From contig SJOL01007707.1 in assembly GCA_004794785.1 (NCBI GenBank), positions 1,204,505 to 1,268,504 on the forward strand: a stretch of DNA of 64,000 nt. Direction: 5' to 3'. This DNA comes from Opisthorchis felineus (lineage: Eukaryota > Platyhelminthes > Trematoda > Opisthorchiida > Opisthorchiidae). Below, one piece after another: positions 14,701 through 28,265 of the stretch. Position numbers and translations under genes: made by a program. Position 1 is the stretch's first letter, and the number at the start of each line of letters is the position of its first letter. A model generated the notes under the pieces. That model did no database searches, was not told the origin of the DNA, and saw only the letters and a program-made list of their open reading frames with translations.

Positions 14701-17546
14701 GTCCGGTATTGAATAGTTCAGCTATATTCCTGGACAGTTTAATTAAGAAACAGGTAGGATATACCATGTAAGAAGTGCAATCAAAATTTATGTACGATCC
14801 GCGGTCTACACTGACAAAGAAAGGTTCTACTGTTCCCCCTCTGAAGGAAACAACCGGTTGGTTTCAAAGAGTACTCGAGGCAAAGGAGTTCCAAAGTAGC
14901 ACCCACACTGACCGTTTCTTGTACAAGGGTAATAAAAATTAATTTGTATCCGGTTGTATTTCAACGACTCCTATAGGGCAGGACAGAAGCTTTGATTCCG
15001 ACACGTGCACTTTCGTACTCCACATATATTGAAGCAAATTGCTGAGAGGTCATCAGTCTTAGGAGCTAGTGTTTTTCACCTAGATAAACTTGAATGAGAG
15101 GCACCGAACGTGACAAATCACAAATATTTGTTCTTGTGTAACGATGAAAACATTGGTAAATGTGAATGTTACAAAGCATGTTTTTTGTATCTGTAATTGC
15201 CTTGTAATAATTCTGGCTAAACCGCGTTGGTTATTTTAAATACAGCGTTTTACCTCTTGAGAAGTTAGTCAATCATAAGTCATCTACGCTTCGGTTATTA
15301 CCCTCATCGTCCTGACAAGCTAAAACTTCTTCCTCTCTGTCACCTCCGGTCAAGGGTACAACGACCAGTTCAGTGGTTGTGATCCCCTCACTGTCCCTAG
15401 TTCCGGTATCTCTTCATGATACTACCAAGTAAACTCAATTGATCATTTTCGAGCTGTCTTTAGTAGAATTCGAAACCTAGTTGGTTATGCCACGAGACTG
15501 CGCACAGGCTGTGTTCGCCTCAGTCTTATTCACGGGTTCGTTGTTGCTTGTATCCCCTTTCACTGAATATACCTCTCCCCCAGAATCCTTTAGAAAGTTT
15601 ACTATACCTTGGTTAGAGCACTAAAAACGTCTCTCTACGTTCGGCGGAATCACACGCAAAAGTGTATTTGTTCACTTTGCTGCGAACAAGGATTTTGACA
15701 CTTGTTCCAAATTAATCCGAAGAATTTCCACCGACATCTTTCACTCTCACTATCGCCCAACGGCCAAAGCCATGTTCACCTCGACTCCCGTTCTAAATAC
15801 AAACTAGTGCTTGCCAGAATTATGTGATACTTCATTCGACTCGTTTTCTAGTTGATTCCACTTTCCTGCGAAACGCCCTCACTCACTCGTCTAAAGTGGT
15901 GGATAGTTCAAGGTATTTTACATTCTACTATATAAAGAATCATTTTATCACTTTCTCGTAATACCGTTTTGAACCTGCGTGCTGAATATCCTCCTAAGGG
16001 TGCACAAAGGTCTACTTGACTTCGTGACAAAAAACAAGTCAGTTTTTCTTGCTACTCATAACTGGGAGATTGAATCAAAATTCATATAAGTCTCCCGTCA
16101 CACCAAGTCGAACCATTTAGTTCCTTTCAACCATTTTGTCAAGCCAAAGCGAAGACATGTTACGATGTGGTAAGAATACTTTTACTGTCTTCATTTGCGG
16201 ACATTAAACGTGCAAGTTTATGTAGTAAGTAAGTGACAATTAATAAACAGTAAACTGCAATTAGCTCAGAAGTAAGAATAATTCACACAAATAATGAATC
16301 TCCTATCTGTGGAGTCGTCACTCAAGGGACCGATCAGCACGTGATCACTTGATGTGAATTCCCTGATTGAAGTGTGAGTGATGCTTTATCCTAAGCGCGA
16401 GTTAAGCATGCTGTTGACCGGTGGTCGAATGATTTATTCTTCAGCTACTAGTCGGCATGCTCCGGATTTGAATGGCCCTTGAGATTTGTGAGATGATGAT
16501 ATTTAGTAAGAATGAAACTGCTGTACAGTGCTTCTCGGCATTTTAGCATAGATAGGCTTCACTTACAGGACGAAATATCGATCGCAAAACAGATATTTAT
16601 TGGCTGTGTAAAATCACTTACATGGTCAATTCCATGATAATCACAGGCTCTCAGTCAATAAATTTGGTGCATACAATGCCCGTTTGTGGCTCTTAATTTA
16701 TATGGCCCCGGCAAGTGCTTGCAACTTGGAGTTCAGTCTCCGCAATATGACCTGGAAGCGATCTCTAGGGTAGGTGCAATGACTCGTATCAAGAAGTCTC
16801 CATGACGGTAGGTTTCGTGTTTTACCTCTGACCCTTGCAATTTGATTGCCACAACAATGGTATCGGCTGGGCTCCAGGTGAGTCTCTCGCAAAACCAAAT
16901 TTGTTTGCAAACGAGTGTACTTCGCTAACATTTTTATCAGTAATTTTATCAGTTTTTTCACGACATGTTTAGCCGCCAGAGTTGATAGGCCTCAATCTGT
17001 TCTGCCAATAGGTGTCGCTGGAACTTCATGTGAACTGATAGACTATATGGGAGACAGAAAGGGCGGGCGGATTGTTTGCTCGCTTGTATCCTCTAGTGGC
17101 GCCTACGAGATGCATTTGTGCAGCAGGATAAAAGCGATATAGAGCCGACTTCTCTTTGTGCTTGAATTCACTGACTACATAGTCCACTTTAAACTACCGT
17201 AAGAGTACATGTGATACATCCGCGACTGAAGACACTAAAAGAAATCTGAACATCACCTCACACCTATTTATTCTGCAATGTTTATCACAGACCAGTGTTT
17301 CATTGCACACGAGGCACTGGATGGGTTGAGTAGAACCAATATCTGTTTCCGTCACCGGGTCGAATGGGTTTGCTGTCTAACCCACAAGGCATGTGGAACT
17401 GCTCACGTTTGTAACGCTGCTTTGGAATTCCGATAACCGTGTTCTGTTCTGTGTGACTTGACAATCGCTAACCTGACTCAGCAGTGAGACCCTAAGATGA
17501 AAATACGAAGCCGCAATAGACTATGAATAACAAGCTCATGCACGAA
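11786..17546. other. Non-coding stretch, no gene recognised; markedly ORF-poor at 14.3-16.7 kb
   Basis: A lone B-box-like GGTTCGAACCC lies near 12359-12369 without a matching A box. The 118-codon plus-strand frame at 13492-13848 shows no domain. Between 14310 and 16698 no frame of 60 codons exists on either strand. 15300-15950 is rich in pyrimidine-heavy wording on the plus strand, but I find no repeat structure there. Confidence 0.4.
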
Positions 17547-17565
17547 TCACGTGCTAGGCACGTGA
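17547..17565. other. 19-bp palindrome with two CACGTG E-boxes
   Basis: TCACGTGC, a 3-base centre TAG, then GCACGTGA. The 8-bp arms are perfect and each contains CACGTG, the canonical bHLH E-box. This could be a paired bHLH binding site, but no promoter or gene is evident nearby, so a regulatory role is only inferred. Confidence 0.4.
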
Positions 17566-17879
17566 CCTGTTTGTTGATTTCTGTCGCGTGATGCTCAATC
17601 ATGACAAATTGTCAATTTGCAGTTGCGGTTTGCCAAAACACGACCAAAGAAAACCAGACACTGACAGACAGGACAATAGTGAAATCCATTGATAATTTAG
17701 TCACAGTGTTTATCCGAAATCCCCCACGCCATAACGGATGTGGTTAGGGCAGACACGTACACACAATGCTCAGTGTATGCGTAGTTACAAGCTAATTTAC
17801 AAATTGGTATGGTGTTGACGTACACCTCTACTGAAACCATCGTTCATGGTATTCTGAGACCGAATATACTTCACCGTAG

Positions 17880-18190
17880 CAAATAAGTACTTCGTAATCT
17901 TGAATGTCGGTCAAACCAAAACATGAGGCGGCCTTCCTGCCGCACATTCGGATGAAGCGTATCATAAACGGATGATGTCAATTAGGCTCATGTCAACCAT
18001 GTCAGGCACGTATAATTCTACTTACATACAACTTGGTGTTCAGTTAGGAAATATGATTGATGTAAACCTGGGAGAGTGCGCTTGTCTGATGAGCCTCAAA
18101 ACGGACAAATACGGTTGCTGGTTGTCAAAGTTTTCGTCAACCTCACAAGTAGTGTCGTACCAAATGCTTTCTTGAATTTATAACTCATCC
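17880..18190 (+). repeat. Hammerhead-ribozyme repeat locus 2 (plus, decayed)
   Basis: 17900-17975 matches the tail of the family unit (GAATGTCG..., CATGAGGCGGCCTT, CATAAACG). 18040-18165 matches its ribozyme part: CTGATGAGCC is present at about 18087-18096, but the stem II loop and GAAAC are replaced by AAAACGGACAAATACGG. The stem I partner strand (GTTTTCGTCAACC) and CTCACAAGTAGTG follow. The conserved GAA box is lost, so it should be inactive. Confidence 0.6.
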
Positions 18191-19630
18191 TTTAAGGCTT
18201 TTGGTTTACACTTGAGGATAAGGATGTCTTTTGTTGTCTCAAATTCACTTAGGATTTTTTTCGAAAATGCCGTCCCAGATTCCCTTAGCTTGCAGTAAAG
18301 TGGGCGTTTCGTCATCCTACCCTGACAGAGAGTTTCTCCTGCCGATAGCAAATTATTCTCAGTTCTCCGAACCATAGCACTTTGAAACAAATCTTCCAAC
18401 CAACTTTTTCTCGTTTTAACTTCATCTATCCTCCACAGCCTTTAGAACCAGCAGGCACATGACCGCTTCGGTAAACATGTTTAACAGATATGTTCGGATT
18501 AGTGGTGTTTGACCTTCCCAGTGCCTACCATTTACTGACCGGCAAAGTCATTTGTTTTCCTAAACTTTAACGGATTGTACTTGCACAACACGAATGGTAC
18601 ATTGGGCTGATGCGCGACCTATGGGCAAGTGCGGGCATAAAACACTGATCACGGTAGTGTATCACCAATTCATCTGAACTGCATCAGAAGGTAGATAAGC
18701 TGAGTAGTCTAAAGTTAGTCGTTTACTTTCAGAAGTGGCGATGGTTTCCAGGGTACCATACCGAGCTCAGCATGGGTGCAGTTAAAAAGCTTGGACGTTG
18801 AGCTAATATTGTGGATTGCTGGATTCGTGTGACCAGCGATACCGTATTTTCGCACATGTAAATGACAGGAGGTCTGGAGGCTTATCACACTTATGACTCG
18901 ACAATCCGTATGTCACGCTCAAATGTGTATATATCACTACACCCATCATAATACTACACCCAGTTGATGAAGAGCATGTCGTCATTGGAAGAAAACGTTT
19001 AATTTTTCATGTCATTTTGTCTTTACTCGCTGATTACAACTGATGAGCTTTCCCCGGACGAAAAGGCCTATCTTTATGGTTCAGGAGTGTAACATAAACT
19101 TAGTAAGTGCTTAAACACAGTAGAACACTGTAGTGTCTCCCTACAGCGGCCACTTCTCTGGGTCGTCTCACCAAATTCCTTTGGTGACTCACAGAATGAG
19201 GCCTCTTTTTTGGTTGCAACATTGAAAAATACTTAACCCTATGACACTAGCCACACTATTCCTCCCAGAAAATAAGAGGTTAAACGCGAATTTCATAATA
19301 AGATGCATTTCATTTCACGTACATCAATGTGTTTGTAGCCACCGGCCCTCCGGACCAAACGTTTTTAACCGGTTCCATCATTGATCTCCGGGGCGAATGA
19401 GAACAGAATTCCTCCTACTGACACGGTTGTAAGACGAGTAAAAAGAGTGCTTAAATTTTCTCATTACATAAGCCACAAAACATATCTGTCTATGCCCCGA
19501 AGAATTTCATCATTTACTGCCCAAGGTCTCCAACGCCACAGACAGCTTTCCTTGGCGTTTCTTTTGTTTAAAACAGCCGAGAGCTTGCCTGCCGGTATCT
19601 GTACTCAGGATAAATACTTTGCACATCTTA
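18191..19630. other. Non-coding stretch, no gene recognised
   Basis: Only frames of 60-90 codons, with no recognisable domain. No repeat family seen. Confidence 0.4.
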
Positions 19631-19631
19631 T

Positions 19632-20080
19632 TGATGGAACACACTACTCCTAAGGTTACTGGAAACTACCCACTACCGCGTTCTAATTCTTAGGCTCATC
19701 AGGTAGGGCAGTCCACCAGTCGCCAGCCTTATGTTCTACTTGACCACGAACGTGCGCGCAGTTAGCGAATTAAACTCGTTTGCAACTTAGGTGAATGTGA
19801 ACGGGCGACTCAACCGAACCCTAGCTGAGTGTATTTTACGTTCAGTTGGAACATAAACTTGATAGAGACTCGAACTGCACCCACCTGATTAATTCCAAAA
19901 CGAGCGAATGTGGTCGTGGGGTGTCGAAGAGCTTTCAGTTATCTCAAAGTTGGTTTGTCTCATCAAGAACATATACTGTGATACCCCGAATGTCGTGCCA
20001 ACTGAAGCATGAGGCGGCCTTAGTTCAGCATGTTCAATTTAAGAACATAAACGGGAAATTCGGATGGAATTCATTTGAAT
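19632..20080. repeat. Hammerhead-ribozyme repeat locus 3 (inverted pair, decayed)
   Basis: A minus-strand arm at about 19635-19740 contains CTGATGAGCC (reverse of GGCTCATCAG at 19692-19701). Then comes the beginning of another minus unit (GGGCGACTCAACCGAACCC) and a plus-strand arm at about 19860-20080. The plus arm has CCCACCTGATTA ... GTCGTGGGGTGTCGAAGAG. CCCAC can still pair with GTGGG as in stem I, but the core reads CTGATTA and GCGAATG, so it is inactive. The plus arm runs on into the family tail (GAATGTCGTGCCAACTGAAG, CATGAGGCGGCC, ACATAAACG). Confidence 0.65.
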
Positions 20081-20200
20081 CGTGAACTAACAAGAACCTA
20101 ATTTGCCAGTGAAAATTTCGCCAGTCTTCTATACCTCCATTAGCCGACTGAACGACTTCATGGACGCTAAAGTGTTCACCTTGACTCATGTCTGTTTGGT

Positions 20201-20449
20201 ATGGCTGATCCGCTACGTCTTGCGCTGCACGCATATGCTGATGGTCATTCTGACCAGTTTCGCATGGATGGTCAGAACGAAAACACTGGACCAAGGTCGC
20301 CACATAAGTCTGAGCCCACAACTTTTGTTCAGGAGGTAGCATTTTCACCTAGAGTTGGACACTGTTATGGCCGTATGAATGTTTGGGTCGGATGGCATGT
20401 GTTTCATCATCCATGTGATTTTGACCACATTGTAACTGAAGAATGTCAA
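20201..20449 (+). CDS. Candidate coding exon of unknown function
   Basis: An 83-codon frame from an ATG at 20201 to a possible donor (TGTCAA|GTGAGA) after 20449, ending in phase 0. The product is hydrophilic and then aromatic/His-rich near its end (NVWVGWHVFHHPCDFDH). I recognise no domain. Competing frames on both strands overlap it, and I see no partner exon. It could equally be mobile-element debris. Confidence 0.2.
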
Positions 20450-22234
20450 GTGAGATAATTCTGTGAACGGTGGGTTCTTTTGGTCCACAAGATGGTATCT
20501 TCGTCCATATTTAGCCGTGATGTTAAAGTATATAAGATCGTGAACTACTATTTGGACGACCCGCGTTAGAATTCCACACGGACGGACGCCTTCGGTTTGT
20601 CTGCCGGCTGCCATCTACTACTCTGTGTGCATGAAATAAAAACGTAGTAAACGACTCTTTAAACTTTTATTACATTTGAAAACAAACGTCTTCATAATGA
20701 GAAGCACAAGGTAATGATAACAGACATAAACAAATATTAAAGCCAAAACACTTGTGCCCAAATTGAACTGGAGTATGCCCAATGTACATATGAAGTAGTT
20801 CTCCCGTTGTCTCAACGTAACACGAGTTGGGGTGTAGAATGCGCAACACCACGCACACACAGTACCAATTCTTATGGATGATCCATTTGATTTCCCTCAC
20901 CAGCTAATAGCTTGTCAGTAACCTAAACACCCTCCTCTTCCTTTCGATAGTAGACATTTCCAACCTGATTTGCATACTGTGATGAAATCAAAGATATCTT
21001 TCGAGTGGCCGGATTTAAAGCCTAGAAACAAGCAGCGAACTTTGAATCCAACTGGCTCTTGAGAAAAGGCGTGTTTGCCGGACTCAACATGTGGTTGAAC
21101 GTGATGCATTTCCCGACATAACAGGCAATACCAAGCTAGGCGGAATTGATTTAAATGGGTGATATTCAACAGTCAGCTGTTTGCAGCAAATATAAAGGAT
21201 TGGAAAAATGCAGAGGGTTTTAGATTATCAATCTGCTAAAATAACAAGAAAAACAGCAAGAAATTTCCTTTCGGTGTGTACATTCTGCTGTAAAGAGATC
21301 TCCAAACTAACCAAGATATAAGGTTGTCTTGAGAACTAGATGAGATTTGTTCAACTTATTCCGTGTAGTGTTTTCACCAGGAGAGCAGATGAACTCTTGT
21401 GGAGGTGAATTAAATTTTGTTGGTCAGGTGAATTCAGCTATAATCTATGGTTATATCAACGCAAGACTCACAGGTAGAAGTTATTTCTTGATGAATTTGA
21501 AATCTCAAGAGGACATATATTTTTATGATGTCGAACTTGAATGTAATTTCTACTGTAGTTGAAGTGCTCTTCGAAAATTACTGAGAACGCAAGGATCGAT
21601 GAAAATTCTTGTGTAAAATGTGATTGAACGTTCGCTTCGTTTGGACGCCTTGGACCATAAGCTGAACTGTGAAAAGTCACTAACCATGCTGATTGGAGGA
21701 AGGGATTCCATATAGCATTCCGATTTTACGTACAGTTAGAGCATACTAGTGTTCAGTGGAAGAATTTGGGAAGAACGCGAATAAGCTATCTTGCCTGATT
21801 GGTTCCTGTACAACCTAGCTCAGGGACAGCCTACATCCATGGTCTGGTCACTTGCGGAAGTCTACAAAAATGGCGCCAAGGATAATTTCGCGCAGTGCGC
21901 TACTAAATTCATTTTAAAACTAGACCAGATGATGTAGAGATTTTGTAAAAGCCTGAATTGCCTGTTATTTGCAACTTTAATAACTCCTGAAATACGCGTA
22001 AAATCAGGATTTATCACGCTGTAACTTATCACAGGGTCCGCATCTGTTTAGGTTGTGGGACTATTCTTACTTTGTAAGCGGTAAAATTGGGAGCCGGGCT
22101 TGGGTGCTCATAAAAAAAGGAAATTTCTTCTCTTAGTTGGCTCCTGTTGAAGGAATCTCCACATTCATATCATTCTCGTGTAAACAGCCTGCTTCCTGTC
22201 CCGGCGTATTTACTCTTGTGAGTCCATATCAAAG
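20450..22234. other. Non-coding stretch, no gene recognised
   Basis: Short frames only, without recognisable domains. No repeat family seen. Confidence 0.4.
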
Positions 22235-22400
22235 ACGGGAGGAAGTACTAGTCTCCAGTTTCGCTGTTATTAGAGCTCATCAGCAGTGCACGCCCTTGGC
22301 CGTGCAGGGGTTTGAACCCCGGTCATCTGAAATGCTAGACGAGCGTGTTATTACCACTCCAGCAGTGCACGCTGGACGCGTTCACCCTTGTGCGATGCAA
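22235..22400 (-). repeat. tRNA-derived SINE, copy 1
   Basis: On the minus strand, 22320-22307 reads GGGGTTCAAACCCC, a B-box-like T-loop sequence. It is followed by CACGGCCAAGGGCGTGCACTG and ...AATAACAGCGAAAC. The same ordered words occur at 34720-34880 (same orientation) and 28135-28265 (opposite orientation), which shows an interspersed family. The 129-codon plus-strand frame at 22137-22526 is an accident of this repeat. Confidence 0.6.
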
Positions 22401-23789
22401 CTGGTTTACTCGATGCTTCGAACGTCAACCCAGCAGTTATCCTGGTTGCGTCGATTGACTGAGCCGTCTGCAGGACTTCCCAATCAGGTAACGCCAAGGA
22501 CGCTGGATAATTTTTATTACTTGTAAGTGGTTACGGCGTCGGTAGAATTCACATTCACACCACTCTCGTTTGTACAACCAAGTTTGAACGGTCAAGCATA
22601 TACACTGCTGCTACCATAATATACGAACCATTACGCAGTGCTAATTGATCTTTCAGAAGGATTCAGTCAGAAATAATAGGGAGCGCTTCATCCTAACTTT
22701 GACAATGGATATTTTATTCTGGGTAATAATCCCTTGAGTAATGCGTTCCACAGTTACCATTTCATGTTGACAACAGTAATTAGTATTGCATAAAGGAGCT
22801 ACATACATTTATCAGTTCACTCTCAGTCGTAACTGACGGACACCTTTACATTGACATCTCGATTTTGGGTACAGACCGGGGACTTAGCATTCCAAGCACA
22901 TCTGTTTGACGGTTTAGGCGCGCATCACTTGCTTGGTTGTGCGCGCCGGAAAGTTTTCACTTCCACTGTGAGTTCAATGTTGCCAGAAAATTTGCTGGCC
23001 ATGCAGGTTAATCGGCATCAGTGTCCGTGCCGTTCCTCACAGTGTACGTTAATGGAATTATCCATTAGGAAAGGGAGAAGAGCTGATTGGGAAGTGTCGT
23101 TGACCTGGGTTGATACTACCGAAGTTTATGAACGTACGTAATTCAGTTCGTTTCCTTCAGTGATTATTCGCGTAAACGTAACTCTTCGCACTGAACCCGT
23201 GGTGCGTGTGTTCTTCACAACTTTGAAGACATTCCGATACCTCGTAGCATGTACTATTCAGGCGTGCAAAATAGCGCTGTAAAATAACTGAATGCGTTAT
23301 GTCATTGCGAAAAGTGACCTTGTTCATTAATTACCTCTAATCGTTAAATCTCGACCAAAGTACACGAGGCCCGGTAGTTCTGGTGTCCGATTTTGTGCAT
23401 GTGCGCTTGTTCATGTTGTGTACCATTCATACAAGCCAAGTGACAATCGGTTCGGCGAGCTCAGGCCACACTACACCCTTTTCGCTTTAGGATATCTCGT
23501 ACTAATATTAATCCCTGCTAGGATTATTTTAAAAATGCCCCGGGCCAAATTACGACATCCATCGAAAATACTTTTAAAGTGCCCCGATAACAATTTTATT
23601 GTCTTTCAATGTGAAATTAAGGTGTCCTAGGGGCAACACCGTCTACCTCGCTTCGGAATTTAAATCGCTCGTTCACTTGATGGGACACCCAACAGATGCT
23701 TTGCACAGGCATGCACAAGCACACAAACAGGAATTTTCCATTCAAAGTTCGACACACAGATTACCCCACACCTAATCTGCAACTTAACT

Positions 23790-23791
<2 letters not shown>
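22401..23791. other. Non-coding stretch, no gene recognised
   Basis: Short frames of 70-96 codons, with no domain recognised and no repeat family apart from a possible faint continuation of the SINE to about 22470. Confidence 0.4.

Positions 23792-23832
<41 letters not shown>
23792..23832. repeat. (TA)n microsatellite
   Basis: About 20 uninterrupted TA dinucleotides. Confidence 0.95.
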
Positions 23833-23834
<2 letters not shown>

Positions 23835-26800
23835 CGAATTGGCCGAAAGCAAGAGCCTGTTGTAACTGTGATCCGATTTTGATCGGAAAACTGATGCGAA
23901 GGGGGTAAACGACTGAGAAACACTTTTAATCTCATCTGGGCAAAGAAGAAGTGAGCGAAATCCACGTGGCTTGAGCAGGTTAGCCCAACGGTCTTCGTCA
24001 GGCTATACACGAAACAGTCGGTTGACATTTTGGCCAGTTACCCGGTAGGAGGAACAGAGGCGGCGGAAAAACTGTAATTTGTTGATTGTCGAAGGTTTTA
24101 TGCTCTCTGAAAATAATCTTACACTAGTGGCTGAAGATTTCACAGTTGCACAAGAAAAATGACTACCTGAAACCTGACGACAACGTTCAAAAGCTCACAG
24201 TGCACTTTGCTTTGCTCGCTAATAGATCACTCTGTTCGTATTGGCACTGTTTCCAACGCGTACAGTTCCAGTAAGCACAACACTTACACGTATGACTGCC
24301 TATCCGACCAATAACCACCCATTTTTCATTATCGTAGCATCAAAACCGTAGGTCGCATCGTGAGCAGATTGCGAAAATCAAGATGAAAAACGCTGGGACC
24401 TCATTTCGCGCACACAATCTGTGTGAATTTCACAGCGCTTGAAAACACAGACAAACTGTCCCGATTTTCAATTGGTACTACTACTTCAGACTTGTCAGTC
24501 CTACTACGACCCTTTTGCTACCGTTCGAGAATTTAGTCATTATTGCCAAAGATTTTGACAGAGTTCCGCGGTTTGAAAGAGTATACAGCTGAATTATACC
24601 GCGAAACTCTGCCACATCAACAACCTGTCTATACTAACCACCTTACGCGGTTTCGTCAAATTTCCGTTGTGGCCTTTATGAAATGATTAACAGCATGAAG
24701 TGCAGTTCGGTTCTCCGTGACCACCTTTACTGTCATTTTTATAAAACCGAAAAGTGTGCGTCAATGCAGGAGCACAACACTCTGGTTGACCCTTTTAGTG
24801 TGACCGTTTTTGACTGGCCCCGCATTGATTACGTCAAAAAGCCTTGCCCAGTCAAACTGAGAAATAGTGCACAAATCGTGCACGTTGAATTAGAATTTGC
24901 TCACACTCAAGTCAGTTAATGCCTCCATAAACACAGCAGCGTATTAAGTTCAGTTTGAGCCCTGTAATAAGGTAAATGACAGAGGTCAGAACCAAGGTCT
25001 CAAAAGGAAGCTTCAGAGATGCAATGACGTGGGCGCAACTTGTTGCACGGAAACACCAATATAATGTTTTCTATGGGCTGTTTATTGATGTGGGATACGG
25101 ATAGAAAATCCAGCAAATCGGGATTTTTTTTCTACCAAGCTTTTCATCACACTAACTGTTGCAGCTCAACTCTGATCCTAACAAAGCTCGTATGCTGAGA
25201 AATTTTTTTACTTCTTGAAAACTATCTTCCCATGCTATCGTTCTGTGAATCCTGTGACCAGGTACTGGATATTTTTGTTTGGAAAGGACCTCACGGATAT
25301 ACACCAGAGATTGTAGATTACTTGATCCACCGAGCGCCACGAAGGTTTATTGGAATATTTTCGGCCATACCAGCTAAGCGTAATACTGTTTTCACCAAAA
25401 TGCTCTGTTCTCCGCGCAACCCTCTTTAGAGAAAGAACCATAGTTTGAAATAATGTAGCGTTCTGCTCCCATCATATCCTCTTGATGACACCCCTGTCAG
25501 TAGATTGTCATGCTCGTCAGTAGGTTATCTATAAATAAGTAATATGTAGTCTCATTTCCTTTAAGCTTTATATGTGAAAAGTCTTTGTGAGACGTAAAAC
25601 GACCCTCCAGTATCTCAGACGCCTCTAAACGTACGCCGTTTTTCAGTTTCAAATGAACGTCAGCAAGGGTGCTATCTGATTAGCCTATAACATGAGTTCT
25701 TCGTCCTCTGGCACCAACCAATGGGAGTACACAACTACTGAACAGGTTTGGTATCTACCCCACCACCCCGCCAATGAACAACCAGACGCCCAGTGTAGCG
25801 TACGTTTATTCTGTAGGCTGGTTCTGCGTTTAATGCCAGAGTGTTTGATCCAACATATCCTATATTTCCAGAAAGAAGAGACGACTTCATTTCTGACGTC
25901 TGGTAACGGCAAGCCGGATGAATCAACCTCGGGGAGTGTAGATATAGCTTGTGAATGAAGTCAGTACGACAGGAAAGCATCTGGGATAAAACCAAAGATG
26001 AATCCTCCATGACGCTTATGCATAGAACCTCTGAGTAGGTAAAATGTAGCGTTGGACTTTCATACTACACTGCCAGTGTACATGCCGTGACAATGGAATC
26101 CCGTGCATAAAAGAAAACTGATTTATAAAGTCATGAGCTGCAAGCGGGGAAATTGTTAAGACAGGCGAAAACACTTCAGACTCTTGAAGTAGGCAAACGT
26201 AGGTGAACAAAGACGGACTTCAATTCCCAGGTTGGATGACGCAAATTTAGTTTTGACGCATTGCCAAAACAAAAGCAACAGACACACACACACATGAGAC
26301 GGAAAGTGTGGAGTACAAAGCATTTTGCGTATCTGATGTATCTAAAAGTCGTCCATACCGAAAGTGTTCCCACAGCCGTATGCACGGTAACCGTCCTACT
26401 TTAAGCCATTGGAAACGAGTCATTGGGGGCTAATTCACGCCCTCCTGTTTTCGTCGCCAAAACAGCTGATCTAGAGACAACCTAACAGCATCACCGCATG
26501 ATCAGTTTTATTCGATTCATCTATAAGCCTTCGGGTAGTCGGATTATCCTAAAATGTAGAAGATCGGCTGGACTTAAAAACCACGAGGCATTTTTCAGTT
26601 CAAGTGAAAAGGGCTACTTAAAACTCTATCACTTATGAAAGGCATAACAAACATTGTCCTGAAGTAATGCACCTGAGCCCATCCCCTCCCTACAGAACGA
26701 ACCGAATATATTATCTCTGATTTTCTAAACTCCCCGTTACTTCTAACGTTTCGGGGCAATGTCATTTTCGCTTGCATCTGTTCTATGCAACATACTCTGA

Positions 26801-27444
26801 GATCATGAGATAGCCAAAAGCGAGTGGGTACATACTGAGCATGTTACAGATTTTATCGCCAGCGCTGGTCGCACTGTATGTAGATGGACGAAAGAATGGT
26901 ACATTTATCAGTTTGCTGGAATATAGTAACCTGAAGACAAGCTGAGTTTCAAAAACCCTGAAATAAAATGCATGGACCGCAAGAAAGTGAACCAACTGAT
27001 TTAGAGGTGACAATAAGAACCGAGAATAATCACTCCTTAGAAAGACTATGGACAATCCTGAACTCAAGGTAGACGAATTCGAGATTAGAACCGGGACTAT
27101 TCTTAACCTGTCTGTCGTCAATGTCAAACGGAATTTACCGCGTTGTGGTCTGTTGCAGCAATGGCGACCCACTTGCTTGCTTAACGAGTTCCGTTAAACT
27201 TTTAGATTCATGATCTTATGCCATGGTTCTACAGACATCAGTAACGCAGCCCATCAAACATTCAACGTTATAACAGCACTGTTGGCTCCCGGCCGTTTTT
27301 CCGAACCGGTTTCATATTGCTGTACTAATGTTTTCAGGAATAAGTCGGGCCAGTACGGCGCCGAAACTAACTTGGGGGAAGCAGTACAATTTAGAAAGTA
27401 TTCCGAATTCGAAGTTTTTCCATTGACGGGGGAGACTTCTCGCC
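23833..27444. other. Non-coding stretch, no gene recognised
   Basis: Frames up to 129 codons (26783-27172, minus) without recognisable domains. A short (CA)n run lies at about 26282-26293. Confidence 0.4.
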
Positions 27445-27458
27445 CTATATATATATAC

Positions 27459-27489
<31 letters not shown>
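27445..27489. repeat. Imperfect (TA)n microsatellite
   Basis: TA dinucleotides interrupted by CCA and TG. Its three blocks are nearly mirror-symmetric. Confidence 0.9.
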
Positions 27490-28134
27490 CATAGGCAAAT
27501 AAGTGTGTGAACGAAATAATGATGCACGAATGCCAAGGCGCGGAAGCAGTTTCTCATTAATTTCAACAGCATTGTCTGCTAACTGGGACTGTTTTCCGCA
27601 GGACACTGTCCCTCTTTAATTATTGACAGGCGATTAACCTGTTTCGCCGCAATTCGCACTGATGTTAAGTGAACTTCCGTGGGCTGTTAAAACGGAGTCC
27701 CTTAGAAGTGGGCATCATTTACAGTGAGGGTCATAAAATGTACACGCATTTTCAGAAGCGAATCCATGCTCTACCGGAAGTCCTAATGAAGTATACAGAG
27801 AATAATAAGTAGATGAGTTAGCACACACTGTACATTCACAAGCTACCTGGATATCATGTTCAAATCTCTGACCTTATATAAAACCATCGCAATAAAAACG
27901 GCCTAAGTTGAGCCTCAGTGGAACATCGTAACGGACCGCCTAGTCTTGCAGCGAAGTGCTAGGCTCAGGATAAGATGTTTGATGGAGAGTTGATTGGATA
28001 ATTAATCGGATCACAGTGAACTGGTCCACTATAAATCCGTTGGACACTCACGATGACATCTCAACACTATAATGTCGCAGCTTATCTTTTTCTCTAATTT
28101 CGAACTTCGGATATCTTGATTGTTTCAAATTTGA

Positions 28135-28265
28135 GGGATAGCCGTCAGATTCCAGATGTCCGGAGTTAAAACCCCGGCACGACCAAGGATTCGCACTGCT
28201 GGTGAGCGCTAATATGAGCGGACCTCGAGTCCACTGCTTCCGCCTTTGGTGTGGACCCAACAGGA
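28135..28265 (+). repeat. tRNA-derived SINE, copy 2 (opposite orientation)
   Basis: The sequence CCAGATGTCCGGAGTT, then ACCCCGGCACGACCAAGG, GCACTGCTGGTGAGCGCTAAT and CACTGCTTCCGCC follows, in order, the reverse complement of the 34.7-kb copy. The B-box region at 28162-28175 is mutated (GGAGTTAAAACCCC). Confidence 0.55.

Noticed and set aside
22137..22526. 129-codon plus-strand frame
   Set aside because: Runs through a SINE copy whose other copies do not keep the frame.
23930..24030. CCTGACGAAGACCGTTGGGC on the minus strand, similar to a hammerhead CTGACGA box
   Set aside because: No GAAAC box or stem II partner at the right distance, so not a ribozyme.
24540..24580. AKDFDRVPR wording resembling the AFDRVPH block of reverse transcriptases
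   Set aside because: No second reverse transcriptase block could be read on either side, so treated as coincidence.
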